Shown: positions 1-9,900 of the stretch, piece by piece
Numbering within the stretch: the first letter of the stretch is position 1
Layout of the letters: every line of letters begins with the position of its first letter
NCBI GenBank assembly: GCA_900556975.1
Contig: USQZ01000047.1
Coordinates: 1 to 12,029, forward strand
From: an uncultured Clostridium sp.
Lineage (GTDB): Bacteria > Bacillota > Clostridia > TANB77 > CAG-508
DNA: 12,029 bases
Direction of reading: 5' to 3'
Notes under the pieces: generated by a model
Database searches by the model: none
What the model was told of the DNA's origin: nothing
Seen by the model: the letters and a program-made list of their open reading frames with translations, nothing else
Program-made: the position numbers and the translations under genes

Positions 1-2
1 TT

Positions 3-464
3 GAAGTACACAGAAAGAATATTTCAACAGCAAACGTAAAAGTAGTTTACAAGATTAAAGTAACGAATGATAGTGAATTAACTGGTAAAGCAAACGTTGT
101 AGAAAACATACCAAGTGGAATGACAATGTTGTCTGGGAATAATCCTGACTGGACAATAAAAGAAACGACAGCCAGTCTAGAAACAGATGAAATAAAACCG
201 GGAGAAAGTAGAGAATATCAGGTAGTCCTTGGATGGCAAAATGGTGATAATAATGTTGGCACAAAGACAAATATGGTAAGTATTACTACAGAAAATGAGG
301 CAGATTTTGATGAACAATTTGAAACAGATAATGAAAGTAAGGCTGATTTGATTGTTGCTGTAGGAACTGGTGAAGTTCCATATGCTAAAATTGCAGGAGG
401 AGTTTTAATTATTATGATTGCTATGACAGCGGGAATTTACGTGATTAGCAAAAAACGCCAATAA
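3..464 (+). CDS. C-terminal part of a large membrane-anchored surface protein (5' end outside window)
   Basis: The frame is open from the left edge and ends in tandem stops, TAA (462-464) then TGA (465-467). About 153 residues are visible. The first 115 or so form a beta-rich extracellular module containing YKIKVTN, IPSGM and LETDEIKPGESREYQV, then VLGWQNGDNN. This is the usual shape of the last repeat (DUF11-like, Ig-like) in giant surface proteins of low-GC Bacillota. A hydrophobic stretch (about nt 387-449, KIAGGVLIIMIAMTAGIYVI) followed by SKKRQ fits a single C-terminal membrane anchor with its tail inside. No LPXTG-type motif precedes it; TGEVP is the nearest string, so sortase attachment is not supported. 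The ATG at 120 lies in the middle of the module and is not the true start. Function is inferred as adhesin or surface structure. The next gene downstream encodes another giant surface protein, so the two may be paralogues. Confidence 0.88.
   Translation, partial: EVHRKNISTANVKVVYKIKVTNDSELTGKANVVENIPSGMTMLSGNNPDWTIKETTASLETDEIKPGESREYQVVLGWQNGDNNVGTKTNMVSITTENEADFDEQFETDNESKADLIVAVGTGEVPYAKIAGGVLIIMIAMTAGIYVISKKRQ
387..449 (+). other. C-terminal transmembrane anchor of the upstream surface protein
   Basis: About 21 hydrophobic residues (A, G, I, L, M, V) run up to a positively charged tail, SKKRQ, four codons before the stop. This is a stop-transfer anchor. It looks like the end of a sortase-anchored protein but has no recognisable LPXTG-like pentapeptide upstream. 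Confidence 0.8.
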
Positions 465-474
465 TGATATAAAA

Positions 475-642
475 AAAAATACATATTAAAATTTTTTCAC
501 ACCTTGCTGGCGCATTCTTAAAATTAAAAAATACGGTTGTAAAAAAAGCAACCGTATTTTTTAATTTTAAGAATGCTTCAATTGAACTCACTTTGTTCGT
601 TTTGTTCCTGCGCGGTGATTCAAAAATTTTATATGTATTTTT
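475..642. repeat. Large nested palindromic element (168 nt)
   Basis: Outer arms: 475-486 is the exact reverse complement of 631-642 (12 bp). After a one-base bulge at 487, 488-496 pairs with 622-630 (9 bp), and 500-503 (CACC) pairs with 614-617 (GGTG). Inside sits the perfect 28-bp inverted repeat 512-539/549-576. The stretch 577-612 between the inner and outer right arms is unpaired except for the 10-bp palindrome TTCAATTGAA (577-586). A T-rich run (638-650) follows the outer arm, so as RNA this could terminate the upstream gene. The nested, near-symmetric shape also resembles a palindromic mobile repeat such as a MITE or REP-type element. No clear target-site duplication was found. Confidence 0.72.
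512..576. terminator. Perfect 28-bp inverted repeat with 9-nt loop; likely terminator or palindrome core
   Basis: Bases 512-539 are the exact reverse complement of 549-576, with loop TAAAAAAAG (540-548). The stem contains GC-richer blocks (GCATTC at the base, ACGGTTG at the tip) and AT-rich middles. It starts 48 nt after the upstream stop codon, so it probably ends or protects that transcript. No U-run follows the inner stem directly; the nearest U-rich run is after the outer arms (638-650). The length and perfection are more than a simple terminator needs. Confidence 0.65.
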
Positions 643-655
643 CTTTTTTTAGTAT

Positions 656-664
656 TGTGGATAA
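656..664 (-). promoter_or_regulatory. DnaA-box-like site, perfect consensus
   Basis: The plus strand reads TGTGGATAA, the exact reverse complement of the DnaA box TTATCCACA. It lies in AT-rich non-coding DNA just after the large palindrome. A second near-match follows in the same orientation. Function is inferred from the motif only. Confidence 0.4.
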
Positions 665-686
665 ATTTTTAAATATAAAAAATACT

Positions 687-695
687 TGTGGATTA
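687..695 (-). promoter_or_regulatory. Second DnaA-box-like site, one mismatch
   Basis: The plus strand reads TGTGGATTA, the reverse complement of TAATCCACA, which differs from the DnaA consensus at one base. It lies 31 bp (about three helical turns) from the perfect site at 656-664, in the same orientation. The two sites share a longer, partly similar context (TTGTGGAT followed by AT-rich sequence). Confidence 0.3.
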
Positions 696-801
696 TTTTG
701 AAATTTTATAAATCGTATCAAGTGTTTCCGCTAGTTTATTGGAGTTTTGTTGATGAATTGTAATTAAAAAGATAACTAAACGAGAAAAACAATATTTTGT
801 A

Positions 802-854
802 ACAAAAAAGAGGCTACAAATTCTTATATGTAGGTGTTTGTAACCTTTTTTTGT
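802..854. terminator. Bidirectional terminator-like hairpin upstream of the giant gene's promoter
   Basis: TACAAA (815-820) pairs with TTTGTA (837-842). After one mismatch (814/843), AGG (811-813) pairs with CCT (844-846). An A-run (804-809) faces a T-run (847-852). The 16-nt loop is 821-836. With A before and T after the stem it reads as a rho-independent terminator on both strands. It lies between the upstream gene and the promoter at 897, so it probably insulates the giant gene from read-through. It could also end a short transcript started in the 650-750 region, but no such RNA can be shown. Confidence 0.6.
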
Positions 855-896
855 CTTTGAGGCTGATTTTTTGTCGAATTTTAGAATTTTGTGGCA

Positions 897-927
897 TTGA
901 CGTTTAGAAAAAGCTCTTTAATATATA
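897..927 (+). promoter_or_regulatory. Probable sigma-A-type promoter of the giant surface-protein gene
   Basis: TTGACG (897-902) matches the -35 consensus at five of six bases. AT-rich -10 candidates follow: TAATAT (919-924, 16-nt spacer) or TATATA (922-927, 19-nt spacer). Each matches four of six consensus bases, so the exact -10 is uncertain. Transcription would begin about 20 nt before the coding start, giving a very short leader. No operator or riboswitch is visible between it and the gene. Confidence 0.55.
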
Positions 928-940
928 AATTATAAATATA

Positions 941-947
941 TAAGGAG
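941..947 (+). promoter_or_regulatory. Ribosome binding site for the giant gene
   Basis: TAAGGAG lies 8 nt before the ATG at 956-958, a near-ideal Shine-Dalgarno and spacing for low-GC Bacillota. It fixes this ATG as the start; the encoded protein then opens with a basic stretch and a hydrophobic segment, as expected for a secreted protein. Confidence 0.88.
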
Positions 948-955
948 TAAATATT

Positions 956-3900
956 ATGTTAAAGAAATTTGGAGAAAAAATCACAAGAAAGAAATTGATT
1001 ATTGCAAGTGAAATTGCAATTGTATTAATGGCAATGGTTATAGCTATTGCCATAATATTAAGTAAAGGAGAAAGTGCAAGAAAAAAGAATTTCGTACCAG
1101 ATAGTGAATTAGCTCGTGCTATGACATATGGTCAATTTAGCGACGAAGATGCAAATGTTGATGGAACAGACTATGTTAAGTTTAATGCTTTTTTCTTACG
1201 TGATGTAAACAGTGATGGAATTGCTGAAAAAATAAAGGGTACATGTAAACAAGTTGGAAAAGAAGATACTTTGTACATGGAACTTAATGTACTTACGAAT
1301 GGGTATTTAGAGAATGGAGTTATAACGATTAATAGTGATAACTTTTATTTAAGGACTGCAATTCCAAAGGATAATGAAGTAAAAGATAATTTAATTTCTT
1401 ATGATACTGAAAAAATTTCTTTAAATCAAATAAATAATGGTACTCAAAAGCTTTTAACGGGTATTGTAACAACAGGAAATTATTCAAAAGATTCACAAAA
1501 ATATGCTGCGATAGGTAATGATCCAACTAAATATAGTAAAATTAATTCAATAACTTTAACAGGTACTCATGTTGCTGATGATGGAACTAGAACAGAAATA
1601 AATAAAACTGTTAATTTAGCAGTTGATTGGTATGGAACTACAAAGACAGAAATACCAAATTATATTATATACGATAGTAATTTAAGCCAAACTAAAGATA
1701 ATACGTATGTAGTTGATAAAGAAAATAATCAAGCTGTTTTTGAATTTGATATTGGCATTAAGGAAGCTAATAGTGAGTTGTTGTTATCAAAAGCTTATTT
1801 AGAAGGGGTAATTCCTCAATTAAATGGATATGATCCTGAAAAAGTGGAGGTGATTAATGAAGGTGCTAAAGATAGTTACACATATGATGAAACAACTAGA
1901 AGATTTACTGCTATAAAGTCAGCAAAATTAAATGATGATGGAACTATAGATAAACAATGTTATGATATTACATATTTGTCAGGAAGATATAATAAGTTTA
2001 AGTTAAAAGTTGCATATCCATTGGAGGCTTATAATGAAACGGGAGCAGATACTGTGGAATTAAAAATTCCTGTATCTGCATATTATGAAGGCTACAATAA
2101 TACCAATACTGAGTTTGTAAATCCATATAAGTCAAATGTCGCAAATGCTACAGTTATTTTAACGTATTCTAAGCCATCAGGAGATGTGGCAATATTTGAG
2201 GTTACAGTTGGAAAATATACAAGTAGTCCCAATAGCAGATATTATGTTTCAAAAAAGAAACCATTAAAAATTTATAATGGTTTATCATCAGAGGAAAATG
2301 ATGATACATATCTTGTAAGATGGTATGGTTCAACAGGAAAGCAAGGTCAAACTACAGGATTAGTAATGAAAGAGACAAAGGATGGAGTAGCTCAAGTTTC
2401 AGATCAATTTATAAAATCAGATTCAAGTACAGAAAGTATGGAAAATTTTGTTGCTAATGTTGGAATATACTTTAGTAATCCTATGGAGTTATTAGGAGAT
2501 GATGGTTGGATAAAAGTATATGATGATGAAACAGGAGTTTTATTACATGAATTTAATAAGTCTGACTGGAATAAATATTCTGAAGGAAGTCCTTATAAAT
2601 ATGATATACCTGTAAAACATATAAGAGTTGTAACTAGTGCAACGCAACCTAATAAGGCAATAACTGTTTATAATGTTAAAAAGGTATATGATGATTATGT
2701 TACAACAAATTATACAAGAGAACAGTTTGATAATTTTAATTATATAAAATCTACATTAACTGGATATGCAGGAGAGAGTTGTATCAATACAGACACACAT
2801 GATGTAAAATATGAAGCACCATTTTCAATTGCAACAGTTGAGATAAATAAAGAAGCAATATCAACTCAAGAAACAGAAAAAGACATGTACATAAGTATTG
2901 TTGCTAATGGGGAGGAAAATGCAAATCAAGAAAAATGGGAAAATGGAGTATTTTTATTAAAATTACCAAAGGATATAGTTACATTTGATATAGATTCAAT
3001 AAAAATAAATAATTCAATGGTGACATTAGTTAGTTATGAAGTATATGAGGAGGACGGTGAAAAGTTTCTAAAAATAATAACTTCAAATGACGAAGCAACA
3101 ACGTTTTCAATAGGAATTGAATGTAGTATTTCACCAGATCCACGTATGGCAACTGCAACTGAATCATTTGAATTATATGCAAGCAACGAGAATGCTGGGG
3201 ATTATTATATTCCAGTAGATGATGTATATGATATAAATGGAAATTTGAATGTTACAGAAAAAGTAAATAAGGATAGTGTTAGTATTAGCATGATTTCTCC
3301 AAATTCATTATTAACAAATCAGTCATTAACAAATTATGATGAAAATGGAAGTGTTACAGTAGCACCTATGGTTGCAGAAGTGACAAAAGAAAGAAGTTCA
3401 GCAACAGTAAATGTTGAAATAAATAACAATTATTCGAGTACAATTAGTGATGTTGTAATTTTGGGAAGAGTACCATTCCAAGGAAATAAATATGTTATAA
3501 ATGGAAAAGATCTTGGATCAACATTTACAACTACTATGTCTAATTCAGGATTAAAATTGACAGAGGCTTTAGAAAAAACTGCAAAGGTGTATTATTCAAC
3601 AAATGGAGAAGCAACAAAAGATTTAGAAAAAAGTGAAAATGGATGGACACTTAGTCCAACAGATTATTCAAAGGTTAAAAGCTATTTAATAGATTTTGGT
3701 GAATATCAGTTTAAAAAAGGTGAAAGATATACTGTTTCATATGATGTTAGTATTCCAAGTGGATTAAATTATAATGAAGTTACATATGGACATCATGCTG
3801 TGTATTTTAGTTTAGATACAACTGAAGGAAAATATAAGACTCAAACTGAGCCTAATAAAGTTGGAATTATGATTGCTAAACAATATGATTTAGAATTAAT

Positions 3901-6900
3901 TAAATTCCAAAATGGAAAAGAAAAGACTGTAAGTGGTGCAACATATGCTATACAGGAAGATGGAAAAGAAGAGAGTAAAACAAGGGTTACTAGTGTAGAT
4001 GGAAGCCTAAAATTAACGGGTTTATATATTGATAGAACGTATATTGTGAAGGAAATAAAGAGCCCAAAAGATTATGAATTGAATGATGAAGTAGTAAGAT
4101 TTACTACTTCTGAGAGTGATGGAAAAATTATTGTAACTAAAAATGATGGAAATGTTAAGAATATACAAGCTATTCAACCAACTGGAAGTGAAGGATATAA
4201 AGTACAAATTCAAGTGGAAGATGAGGCTAAAGCTAGATTAAAGATTATTAAAAATGAAAAAGATTCAAGCAAAACAATTCCAAATGTAAGATATAAATTA
4301 ACAGGTGCTGGAATAATATCAGCTGGAAGAGTATTGGCTACTAATGTTGATGGTGAAGCTCAAATATCAGGTTTGAAAATTGGAGAAGAATATGTATTAG
4401 AGGAAGTAAAGGCTGAAGGATATTATGTATCTGATGAAAAAATTAAATTTACTGTAACAAATTCTAATGGAGTGTATAGTGCAAATATTTTAGAGGGAAC
4501 AGTAAAGAATTCTAGTATAACAGAAGAAGATAGCTTACCAATAATAAATTTACAATTGGAAGATGATAAAATTCCTACATATAATTTGGAAATTTCAAAG
4601 ATAAAGAGAATTGCAAGTACGGCTGTGACTACAGATGAATTAAAAGCTAAAGCTGAAAAAGCTTTGGCAAGTGAGGATACTGTTTATTTGTCAGGTGCGA
4701 AATTTAAATTATATAAGGATGGAAAAGAACTTGGAGAATATACAACCGATGCAAATGGAAAAATCACATTGGAAGGTTTATATCAATATATAGATGGTAA
4801 AGATGAAAATGCTATTTATACATTGATAGAAACACAAGTGCCAGATGGTTATGTAAAGGTTAATGACATAACATTTAAAGTGGATGGAACATCTGGAGAG
4901 TTACAATTTATAAATACAAATGGAAAAAATGAAAGTTATACAGTTGACGGAAATACAGTTAAGCTATTAGTTGAAGATAGTCCATCTTTTAAATTAATTA
5001 AAAAAGATGCAGATACACAAGAAGTTTTGGCTAATATAAAGTTTGTAATTTATAATCTTGATCAAGGTACTGTACCTGCTAAGAATAGTAAGGGTGAAAC
5101 TTTAGGTACAAAAGAAATTATAAATGGAAAAGAATATTATACGGTTACAACAGATAGTAATGGTGAAATAATAGCTGATTTACCTGAAGGTGTATACAAG
5201 GCTGTTGAAGTGCAAGCTCCAGAAAAATATGAGATATCTGAAGATTATTATTTTAGAATAAGTAGTAGTACAGAAGGCAAAACAAATTTAGAGACTATAT
5301 GGGGAGAAGGAATTGGAAATGAAACATATGACCAGGTTATTACAAGTATGGCAACTAGTGATGGTGGTTTTTTAGTAGGAGGTAAGAAAAATACATCTGA
5401 AAGTATTACATTAGAAAATGGAATAGTTATAGATAGTCAAAATAATTCTTATATAATTAAATATGATAGTAATGGTCGTGTCGATTGGGCACATTCATTA
5501 GGAGATATGTATGATGATAGACAAACAAAATATATGGATTTTTCTGAAACAAGTGATGGTGGATATTTAGTTGCTGGAAGTATGTTCGGTACACTTGATT
5601 TAGGAAATAATATTACACTTAAATCATATGGATCATATGATGGTGTAATTATTAAATATAATTCTGATGGTGTGTGTGAATGGGCTAAGAATGTTGGAAC
5701 TATTTCGAATGATCAATTTAGAGCAATTACTTCAACAAGTGATGGTGGATTTATTGTTGGTGGATATATTAAGTATGCGAATTTGCAATTGGATAGTGAT
5801 ACTACAATAAATGTTGATTATGTAAGTGGAGAAGATGCAATATTAATTAAATACAATCAGATTGGTGAAGTTGAGTGGATTAAAACTTTTAATGGAGAGC
5901 CATACGGTGATGATAGAATAACTAATGTTATACAAATGGATGATGGAGGCTATATAGTTGAAGGACATTCAAATGGTAAAGTTGATTTCGGTAATGGAGT
6001 TGTTGTTGAGTGTTCTGGCGATTGGAATGGCCTTTTAATTAGATATAGTGCAACCGGTGAAGTGGAGTGGGCTAAAAAGATTGATGGCTATTTACCAATT
6101 ACTTCAATTAGCAAGACAAAAGATAATGGTTTTATAATTAGTGGACAATTTGAAAGCAGTTTAGACTTGGAAAATGGTGAAACATTAAAAGGAATTAGTG
6201 GTTATGATGGCTTTATTATAAAATATGATGGCAATGGAAATGTAAAATGGGCTAAGGCTGTTGGTGGAGTTAATGAAGATAAGATTAATTGTATAATTAC
6301 TGATAAAGAAGGTAATTATTGGGCAGTAGGATATTTTTATAGTGGTAGTGTAGACTTGGGAGATGGAATAGGGCTTTCAAAAAATGGTTCAGCTGCAGGT
6401 ATGGTGATTAAATATAATCCAGATGGAAAATGTTTGGCTGCACAATCATTAGGTGGAAATGGTGAACAAGTAATACTTAATTCTGTAGCTATCGATGAAC
6501 AAAAAAATATAATTGTAAGTGGAAAATCAACAATGCCATTAACTATAAATATAAAAGAAACATCGACAAGTAAACAAATAAATATTGGAATTGTAGTAAA
6601 ATTTGAAGAGAGCAGTACAGTTGGTGCATCTATAGTGGAAGCTACTAAATTAGAAACTAATAATTTAAATTCGGTTACAGAGGTAGATAAAACATCAGAT
6701 GGTGGTTCAGTTGCAGTAGGAAACTTTAGTTCTGCAACAATGAATTTTGGAGAAATCGAACTAAAGAAATATGGAGTAACTACTTCAGTAACAGATGGAT
6801 ATATTGCAAAATATAATGAAAATAATGTAATAGAATGGGTAAAAAATATCGGTGGTGATGAGGAAGTTAAATTTTTAGCAGTAGAAGAAACTCATGATAA

Positions 6901-9900
6901 CGGATATGTTGTTGCTGGATTGTTTAATTCTAATATTTCTTTTGATGATGGAAGAGTGTTAGAGTACTTATCTGGCGGTACAAATGGATTATTGATAAAA
7001 TTTGATCAATATGGAAATATAGAATGGTTTAGAAATATAGGTTCAAAGATACAAGAAGGTTTAGCCTTAGAAGTGACGAGTGATGATGGTATTCTTGTAG
7101 CTGGAAGTTTTTGGGGAGATACACTAACTTTATCTAATGGAGGAGTATTACATAATAACAGTGGTACAAGTAATTCTGCTGGAGATAAATATTCTGATGG
7201 AATGATAATAAAATATACTTCTGATGGACAAGTTGATTGGGGAAAAGCAATAAATGGCGTTTTAGAGGATAGAGTAACATCTGTTATAGAGTTAAGCGAT
7301 GGCAGCTATGTGGTAGGTGGATACTTTAATTCTCAAATTACTTTTGAAAATGGAACTAGTATTACAACTATAAGTAGCAATGATGGGTTTATGGTGAATT
7401 ATTATGCTGATGGTACTTTGAAGCAAGCAAATACATTAAAGTGTAGTGGCGATTTATATATTAATTGTATGATTCCAACAAGTGATGGTGGATACTTGGT
7501 TGGAGGTAGTTTTAATGGAGGCGTAATTAGAGATGATGTAGCACCAATATATTCTAAGGGATATTTAGATGGTGTAATTGATAAATATGATTCTCAAGGA
7601 AAAAGAGAATGGGTTCAAAATATTTCGGGAGAAATGGACGATTATGTAACTTCTTTAGCACAAATGAATAATGGAAAATATATTATTGGTGGATGTTTTA
7701 GCTCTTCAGCAATGTCTGTAGGAAGTGGAATTAGTTTGTCAACTGCTGGTGAGTGTGATGGTATGTTATTAGTATATGATTCAAAAGGAAATGCTGAATC
7801 TGCTAAGGTAATAGGTGGTGAATCAAACGATTATGTGAGAACTGTAACAGTAAAAAATACAGGAGACGTATTGTTTGGAGGAGATTTTAAAAGTCCAAGT
7901 GTTAAATTTGATAAAATGGAAATGACAAATAATAATGATGCAAGTGGATTTATTTCTATGTTAACAATGCAGATTACGGGAAGTGAAGTAGAAGAATTAC
8001 AGATATCAAATAACGTGAAAAAATTTAAAATTACAACTGATGTTAATGAAATAGATGATATAAAAGGAGGTTCAATTTCAGGAGAAGATGAGAATCCTTA
8101 TGAAATTGTGAAATATGGTGAAACTTCTACAAATGAAATAAAGATGATTCCAGATGAAAATTATGAGATCATTGGAATTACAGTAAATGATGAAGAGTAT
8201 AAGTATACTGCAAATGATGATGGAAGCTATACAATGCCTGCATTTACAAATATGACAGAAGATAAGCATATTGTTGTAACATATTCGTTAAAAGATAATA
8301 AAATTATAATTAATAAAGTAGATAAAAATACTAAAGCTAAATTAGCAGGTGCTGAATTTAAATTAGATCAGATAGAAGAGAGAACTGAGCCAAATAACGC
8401 AGATATATTAGGCCCATTAACAGATAATGGACAAGAATATGTAAAAACTGATATTGGTACTGAAGTTACGGGAAAGATAGGAAGCTTAACTAATAAAGGA
8501 ACATATCATTTTGTTCAAAATGATGATGGAACATATACACCAACAAATAGTAAAACATATCAAACAGCAAATGGCGGAACAGCAGGGATAAGTTATTCAA
8601 CGGCCAATTCATATATACCAATAGATTTAACAGGAGTAACAGGAAAATATGCTATAGTTGTTAATGCAAGTTGTTCAAGTCAATTAAGTTGCGATTATGG
8701 GTACGCAACAGTTACAACAACTACAACAGCTCCAAAATATTATTCAACAACAGGAAGATTTATGTATATATCTGGAAGTGCGGAGAAAAAAGAATATATG
8801 TCAGCCGTATTGCAAGGTGGAAAAAAATATTATTTACATCTTGGGTATTATAAAAACGGGTCAATTGATTCATATGAAGATCAAGTAATAATTAATTCTG
8901 TAAAATTATATAATGCTTCAGAAAAAAATGTTAAATATAATTTTATAGAAAATAACGGAAAATATGAGTCTAATAATACGGGAGAAGATGGTACAGTAGC
9001 TAATTCATATATGACAGTTGATTTAACAAAATATTCTGGAACTTATAGTTTGATTGTAAATGCAAAAATTTCTAGTCAAAGTTCTTATGATTATGGGTAT
9101 GCAACAATAACAGATGATTTAACAAGACCAAGCCTTTATGATTATTCTGGAAGATTTATATATATTTCCGGAACAGTAAATGCAAAAAATTATACATCAG
9201 CTGTATTGCAAGGTGGGAAAATTTATTATTTACATTTTGGATATTATAAAGACAAAGATACTTCTTCAGGAGATGATAAATTTACTATTAATAGTGTAAG
9301 TATTTCATTAAATGATTCTTATTTATATCATACAACGGTTGAAACTAATTCAGAAGGTCAAGCTATAACACAAATACCTTTTGGAAAGTATAGTGTAACA
9401 GAAACAAAGGCTCCGGAAGGATACGTATTGAATTCAACGCCTACAATTATTGAATTTAGAAGTACAGATGGAGCTGTACATGAATTTACAATTGAAAACG
9501 AAGAAAAAGCTAAATTATTAGTTCATCACTATATTAAAGGTACAACAACTAAGTTGGCTGATGATGAAACGTCAGAAGGTACAATTGGTGAGCAGTATAC
9601 AACGTCACCACATTTGGATTTTGAAAAGTATGAGCTTGAGAAAGATTCAAATGGTGAGTATGTACTTCCTGCTAATGCAAGTGGTACATATAAAGAAGGT
9701 ACAACCGAGGTTACATATTATTATGTTGAAAAGAATATTCCATTAACGGTACATCATTATATTGAAGGTACAACTGATAAAGTTCCATTGAAGGCTGGTG
9801 GAACTGCGAGTGATGTTACTGGAAGCGGAAAAGAAGGTGAAAGTTATACAACAAGTGCAATTGCAAATGATAAATTAAGTGATGAATACGAACTTATTGA

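Noticed and set aside
55..270. Minus-strand reading frame rich in Leu, His and Phe
   Set aside because: It is the reverse complement of the coding end of the upstream surface protein, whose domain and membrane anchor are convincing; no RBS on the minus strand.
686..712. Possible second promoter (TTGTGG, then TATAAA)
   Set aside because: The spacer is only 15 nt and the -35 is weak; AT-rich DNA gives many such matches. It also overlaps the DnaA-box-like site.
6501..6507. A7 tract in the coding sequence (others at about 8821 and 8922) as a phase-variation switch
   Set aside because: A7 runs are expected by chance with frequent AAA codons in AT-rich DNA, and they are short for slippage-based switching.
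8671..8888. Two overlapping short plus-strand reading frames (60 and 63 residues)
   Set aside because: They lie in other frames of the giant gene, have no RBS and unnatural composition (Asn/Gln/Lys runs), and are shadows of the repeated module.
9561..9746. Short plus-strand reading frame of 61 residues
   Set aside because: It overlaps the first MucBP-like repeat in another frame and has no RBS or recognisable domain.
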